From: Zoroaster sp. YZ-2022
Lineage: Eukaryota; Echinodermata; Asteroidea; Forcipulatida; Zoroasteridae
NCBI GenBank assembly: GCA_029582265.1
Contig: CM055816.1
Coordinates: 21,137,843 to 21,201,842 of the forward strand
DNA: 64,000 bases
Reading direction: 5' to 3'
The position numbers were made by a program, and so were the translations under genes. Below are positions 58,501-64,000 of this stretch, piece by piece; position 1 is the first letter of the stretch, and the number at the start of each line of letters is the position of its first letter. The notes beneath the pieces are model-generated. The model had not been told where the DNA came from. It did not search any database and saw only the letters and a list, made by a program, of their open reading frames with translations.

Positions 58501-61500
58501 ACCCAAAAGATTAGAGCTCGGATAGAGAGGAACGGGAGTGGGGATAACAATAGATAGTAGCATATTTGACATGTTAGTTGGAATCAAAATTGCAAAATAA
58601 GGAATTACATTTAAAACATAACACAAATCACAATTATAAATAAAAAAAACATTTCATTTACATAAAATAAAACCAAATGAAAAACAAATCTTGTTACAAA
58701 ACACTGCCTAAAAGTCAATATCTTTCTTCGTGGATTTTTTATTTCATAGACAAATAGAACTTCATCCAAGAATGGTCAATTTTGGTTTCCTAATGCACTT
58801 CTCTATTGAAATCAAAATGAGGCTCTTGTCTTAAATATTGTGGTGCCTTGATTTATGATTTATGATTAGCTGTCAGGTTACCAGACAAATATAGCCTCAA
58901 TGTGATGAGAATGTATTAAAGCATGGATAAGACGACTTCCAGGCAGGCAATGATTGCTTTAAATCAAAAACAATAAAGTCATGGCAAACTGACCATGCAT
59001 GTCTAGTGTACTAGTAAAACGATAATGTAATACAGGGGTGGATCCAGGGTGTCGATTTAAGGGGGCGGGGTTACACTGCCAAACAAGGGAGCAAATAAAT
59101 AACACATGATAAATTGATATAGAAAGAGTGCAATTAATGGCAGTAAATTTATAGGCTAATTACGTGTTATCTTTATTCCCACCCTGAATCCACCTCTGTT
59201 ATCGAATGAATAAAACTGATGAAACAATAACAGCAATAAAGAGTGGGCCGTATACCTGTCCGATTCATCGTATTTTGTCAGTGAGATAGTATAGGTTTTC
59301 CCGGCCAATTTAAGACGCGCCGTTTTAGTATTCCAATCAAACTAAGGTTTCTTTTTTCACTGTTGTTGCGTTCAAATTAATTTGCATCATTATTTTATTC
59401 ATATCATACTCAACTGCGTTTAATTTCGTTTTTTAGCATTCATGACTTCAGTTATGTCATCCTGAAATTTGATATTCGGCATCTTTTTGCGATTGATGAA
59501 ATCAAATTAAAAGTTATCTATGCGCAAAGGATTTTGTGGAAATGTATTATCGCTTTCGTTTATGGCCAATCAATTTCATCTTCGTGGTATCCAAACCTAA
59601 CCTTGGCAAATGTCATTGAGTTTTCCAATGACTTCTTCAGATGTGGGTTATGAAAGTCACTAAGCTTAATCTTCTTCTTTTGTATCGCTATCCAATTTCT
59701 TGATTTTTATTCCAATGTAAAAAAAAAAAAAAAAAAAAATTAAATAAATAAAAAAAAATCAACTGGTACGAAACAAGAATCTGAGTATCCCTACTGGGTC
59801 ATCTTACACGACAGACATGTTCCCCTTTGCAATTTCAACCTCATTTTTCCGTTTCCCAAAGTTTATCTTTCTTTCCTTTATTTTTCCCCTTTCTTTTGCT
59901 TTCTTTTGCCTGTAATCTACTGACGCGTTAGGCAAATGAGACATTCAGAATTGAAAGTAAAAATGTGACAAATGAATGGCAATTGATGACATTTTTGATC
60001 TGAGAGAATTTAATGACACTTAGTGACACTTTCATTTTATTTTATTTTATTTATTGGTTTATTGCTTTGGTTATGAGCAGCCAAAAATATACAAATAGGA
60101 ATTAAACTATTAAATATCAAAACACAAAAATGCATACCTATATAAATGTATTTTCTTTGTATTAAATATTAAATAAAAAACAACACCAAAAATAGACGAA
60201 ATGACGGAATTTAATGAACTTATAGTGACACTTTCATTTGGAACGTACTTGTTTTTGCGATGAGTTGGGTTAAATGACGATAGAATGCTCAACTAATGAA
60301 TTTGAAAAACCACACCGATTTTGAAGCCGACGTAGGACCTGAAACCATATCCTTTTTTGGCCAAAACTAAAACTCAATTACTTTGTAACGATTTTTTAAT
60401 ATCAGTAACATTGCATTGGCGGATCCAGGAGGGGGGGTGCTAAGGGGGCTGTAGCCCCCCCCCCCTAACATCGTAATAAAAAATAAAAAAAAGGGAGAGA
60501 AAAAGAGAGAGGGGAGAAAAAAGAGAGGGGGCGGGGAGGGAAGAACGCACTCCCATTCCCACAGTGTGCTTTGTTTTTCTCTCCCTTTGATTATTTCATT
60601 GTAATTTTTGTAGTACTGAAAAATAATTGTTTTTGATTCTCAGCTCCCCTAAAAAATGTTCTGGATCAGCCCATGCATTGTGTTACTTATCTTGTGTACA
60701 AGGTTCATGCATATTCATAATTATATTAATCTATTTTTGAATGTTTCATATGTTTACAAGTATGATTTTATTGTCCCCGTGTGTGGAAAAAATGAATGAA
60801 AGGAATGAATGAATGAAAAATACGTCTTGCAAAACAAAGTATTTAAAATGCATATATAATGAATCCATTGCGTATGTACATACGTGTAAAGTACAAGTAA
60901 AGACTGTTTGCTGTGACACCATGTTAAATTCTACATGCATTGAATAGTAATTAGTTCTGAAAATAATTCTGGAGGTTACAACTCGTTGTTTCGATCAGTA
61001 TGCTCTGATCGTCTTCAGGAGAAATAGTATATCAGACTAAACTAAATGTTAAATAGCAAAAACATACAGTTTTCCAGGCCAAGTTCGTCAATTTAGCAGC
61101 TAATTTCAAATCAATTTCCAGCAAACCAGTTGCTGCTTAAATCATCATTCAATTTAATTAAACGATCATTCAATTTCATATAATGTATCGTGAATTTTAC
61201 AAAAATACTCACCAACAGCATTCAATTTCGCCTAAGCTTTCCGCGGCGTACAGTCAGTCATTCAAATTCGTTATTGGGCAAGCATTTGTGCAATGAAATT
61301 AATACTATTAAACTTGTTTTTCCATGTTTCAATTTTATAGTAGCAATTGGTTCACTTATTGGTAAGAGCCTGCCACTTTATTAATGTTCGTCGAATGATA
61401 AAGTTCCATTTCTATAATTCACTACCATGACAAACAAAAGATAACGAAACGGCAACTCGTGATTATTACACGATAATATCTGATGTAGTCCGAGCACGCT

Positions 61501-61516
61501 TGATTTAGGCGTTCGA
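55286..61516 (+). repeat. Tandem unit 2 of the ~6.6-kb duplication
   Basis: Collinear with unit 1. Differences: a ~590-bp deletion at 59,010 (loses the repeat ORF), a ~270-bp insertion at 60,411-60,680, a longer poly-A at ~59,718, and scattered substitutions. The unit restarts at 61,517 but breaks off at ~61,615, so at least a third unit start existed. Confidence 0.9.
60411..60685. mobile_element. ~270-bp insertion specific to unit 2
   Basis: Unit 1 reads GGTAACATTGTGTTACTT; unit 2 has AACATTG, then CATTGGCGGATCCAGGAGGG ... TCTGGATCAGCCCATG, then CATTGTGTTAC. A CATTG repeat flanks the insert, and its ends are imperfectly inverted (GGCGGATCCAG against CTGGATCAGCC). Inside: poly-C/G and GA-rich tracts. 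Fits a small hAT-like or other TIR element. Confidence 0.6.
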
Positions 61517-61615
61517 TTAAAGAAAGATTGGTAAGAATCATTTATTTATTTTTTACTTCCCATTGTGCGAAATTGATTACCTGTAAAAGAAATTGAAAAT
61601 AAAACTAGAGTGCAG

Positions 61616-62545
61616 TCTGTTCCCCAGGTGCCCCCATTCAAAAGTTTGAAAATAGAAACTCGTCGTGTATTTTAAAAAGTCGTTACACTGCATATTATGA
61701 TGATTATAAACTGCCCACCCCCCCTTGACGTTCCCCCTTCCCGATCCGCAAATGGTTTGAGACGCAATTGCAATCGCGTATTGAATTTGAATTTCAATAA
61801 CATTCAATTACTAAATTAAAAGTCAAGGACTTTGGACATGAAATGGCTCATTAAGTGGAAACACCCGCAGTCAGCTATGACAAGTTTCAGCTCTTACTGA
61901 GAACAGACGATTGAATTTATGCGGTTTTTGTTCAGTATTGTTGTGCTTGTAACAGTAATTATCTCAAACAAAACGACAATAAAACTACCGAATATTATAT
62001 AAATCATTTGTCAACGAGCGATATGAAATAAATCCATTTGAAGTTTATATGATTTTTTTTAGCAGTCCAAACAGTAGATGCACCTTTTATAAGCAGGGAT
62101 GAATCCAGGGTAGCTGAAATGAAAATGAGACATCGTACAGCAAAAAGGGGTGAAACTGCCTAAAAGATGTCCACGTATATAAAGTATAGGGTAAATTTAT
62201 TGCAAGGTGATGAATGGACACTTGTCCTCTTTGCCTGCCTCCTTATCCGCTAATCTTCCCCCTGGCTTCCCCGATCTGCCAATGATACTTAATAGTATTA
62301 GTTTTCATGAAGCCACAAGCAAATGCATTTGTGCCTTTACGTGGTGTCTGATGAGGGAGTAAGGTTTAAAAGTGGCGGTGGTTTCTAGAGACAACGAGAG
62401 GGATAGTATAAGTAGGACCCCTAGCTAACCTAGTATCCCTACACGACACTGGACCTCTCCAGATCCCCCGGTACCCCTAGATGCCCAGACTGACATTCCC
62501 AATTGAAATATGTAGGATTTTTAATTTGTTTATTTTGTTGTTGTT
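61616..62545 (+). repeat. Direct repeat copy a (pairs with 63,031-63,985)
   Basis: From CTGTTCCCCAGGTGCC through GTGGAAACACCCGCAGTC, GAGACATCGTACAGCAAAAA and CTAACCTAGTATCCCTACAC to TGTAGGATTTTTAATTTGTT, the same order recurs ~1.42 kb downstream. It includes S-block phrases (AGCTCTTACTGAGAACAGAC). Confidence 0.85.
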
Positions 62546-63030
62546 GTTGTTATTGTTGTTGTGTTGTTGTCGTTGTTGTTGTTGTTGTTGTCAAACTCGG
62601 CACGAAAGGAAGAAAAATTATACCAAAAATATATTGGGGGGGGTGGATATGAATATTTAATGTTAGATGTGTTGTATGATTTATTATTAGAATTTGTAAA
62701 ATCTGATTAAGAAGGGTAATAAGGGTTGTGTGTTCTAGGGTTTAATTTAAAAAAAAAAAAAAAAATTATGATGAAAATGATAATAAAAAAATAATAAAAA
62801 AGTAGAAATTATTAAAAAGGGTTATTAAAGAAAATAATAAGGGTTAGGAGAAGGTTATAGCCGGCAATATAAGAGTTCTTAAACGGCTTTTTTTTTATAT
62901 ATTTAAAATAATAAATAAATTAAAACAAATTTAAAAGAAGAAAAAATAGCATGACTCGTCAGGTGCAATATGCTATAAGGCTTATGGCAGGTTTCGTCTC
63001 ATGAGACTGCACAACCTGCACCCGAGCCGA
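62546..63030. repeat. Low-complexity spacer with (GTT)n and A/T runs
   Basis: (GTT)n at 62,537-62,590, a G-run at 62,636, poly-A at ~62,750 and AATAAA-rich sequence. Then a short phrase with GGCAGGTTTCGTCTCATGAG before copy b. Confidence 0.7.
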
Positions 63031-63985
63031 GGTCTGTGCCCCCAGGTGCCTTCATTCAAAAATTTAAAAATAGACACTCGTCACGCATTTTAAAAAGTCG
63101 TTAAATTACCCACATCCTTGACGTGCCCCTTTCCAGATCCGCCAATGGTTTGAGACGCAATTACAATCGCGTGTTGAATTTGAATTTCAATAACATTAAT
63201 TTACTGAATTTCAATAGCATTAAATTATTAAATTAAAAGTCAAGTTCTTTGGACTTGAACTGGCTCATTAAGTGGAAACACCCGCAGTCGGCTTGTAAAT
63301 AATATATGAGAGGTTTTAGCTCTTACTGAGAACAGACTATTGAATTTTAAGCGGTTTTTGTTCGCTATTGTTGTGCTTGTAACGGTTATTATCTCACACA
63401 AAATGACAACAAAACTACAGAATATTAATATAAATCATTTGTCACCGAGAGATATGAAATTAATACATTTATTTTAATGACAGACTAATGTTATATTTAA
63501 ACAGTCCAAACAGTACAGACAACTTTTATAATCAGGGATGGATCCAGGGTAGCTGAAATGAAAATGAGACATCGTACAGCAAAAAGGGATGAAACTGCCT
63601 AAAAGGGGTCCACCTTTATAAAGTATAGGGTAAATTTATTGCAAGGTGATAAATGGGCACTTGTCCTCTTTGCCTGCTTCTTTTATCCGCTAATCTTCCC
63701 CCTGCCCCCCCCCCTATCTGCCAATGATACTTAGTATTAGTTTTCATGAAGCCATAAGCAAATGCAATTGTGCCTTTACGTGGTGTCTGATGAGGGGGTA
63801 AGGTTTAAAAGTGGCAGTGATTTCTAGAGACGACTAGAGGGATGGTATGAGTAGGACCCCTAGCTAACCTAGTACCCTTACACGACTCTGGATCTCCCCC
63901 AACTCCCCAGAACCCCTAGATGCCCAGACTGACATTCCCAATTGATGTATGTAGGATTTTTAATTTGTTTATTTTCTCGTTGTTT
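63031..63985 (+). repeat. Direct repeat copy b
   Basis: Second copy of 61.62-62.55 kb, ending in AGGATTTTTAATTTGTTTAT at the window edge. Small indels and substitutions relative to copy a. Confidence 0.85.
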
Positions 63986-64000
63986 TTCTGCCTACGTACA

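Overview
The window is AT-rich, intron-bearing-type animal DNA. It has one clear host gene, a secreted PAN/apple plus fibrinogen-related (FREP-type) lectin on the minus strand at 27.8-28.9 kb. Nearly everything else is transposable-element DNA: non-LTR retrotransposon relics, a Ty3/gypsy copy, tRNA-derived SINEs, DNA transposons and minisatellites. A PAN+fibrinogen lectin, a tRNA-Leu-type SINE, an L2/Rex-like LINE and T2/Kolobok-like elements together fit a marine invertebrate, most plausibly a deuterostome (echinoderm, hemichordate or cephalochordate). That placement is inference. A 500-N gap at 5.4-5.9 kb marks a draft assembly.

Layout. 0-5.4 kb: two foldback elements, a tandem pair of tRNA-like SINEs and otherwise unassigned DNA. 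5.9-12.3 kb: two diverged copies of a dispersed block, LINE relics on the minus strand (7.2-7.7 and 10.7-10.9 kb) and a full SINE. 12.87-14.92 kb: a ~34-bp minisatellite with higher-order structure. 14.9-22.3 kb: nested DNA transposons, including a TA-flanked IS630/Tc1-type element (19.68-21.99 kb) with a broken transposase gene, a Tc1/mariner-type MITE and a 64-bp tandem array. 22.3-29.3 kb: the most unique-looking stretch, holding the FREP gene. 29.9-35.2 kb: repeat fragments, then a G-rich-strand minisatellite split by an L2/Rex-like LINE, itself split by a TTAA-flanked, THAP-encoding T2/Kolobok-like element. 35.2-61.6 kb: remains of a tandem array of ~6.6-kb units. 61.6-64 kb: a ~0.95-kb direct duplication.

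The most informative structure is at 35-62 kb. Two complete ~6.6-kb units (48,693-55,285 and 55,286-61,516) lie in tandem. An earlier unit is split into 35.2-37.88 kb and an inverted half at 40.4-43.68 kb. A degenerate Ty3/gypsy element has its LTR, tRNA-Ser primer-binding site and N-terminal gag on the minus strand (37.89-40.44 kb), and the rest of gag-pol on the plus strand (43.68-48.5 kb). Reversing the 37.89-43.68 kb interval on paper brings both the gag reading frame and the S/A unit junction back together. I infer a gypsy insertion into the tandem array followed by a ~5.8-kb inversion, with a smaller internal flip; an assembly misjoin is the main alternative.

A second theme is a transposon family marked by subterminal ATTCAATTTC words and GGCCGGGAAAACC-type ends. 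Both the transposase-bearing element at 19.7-22.0 kb and several non-coding repeats share them, so one transposase may mobilise all of them. The repeat units also carry a ~60-codon ORF in five places, whose copies differ largely by indels that are multiples of three.
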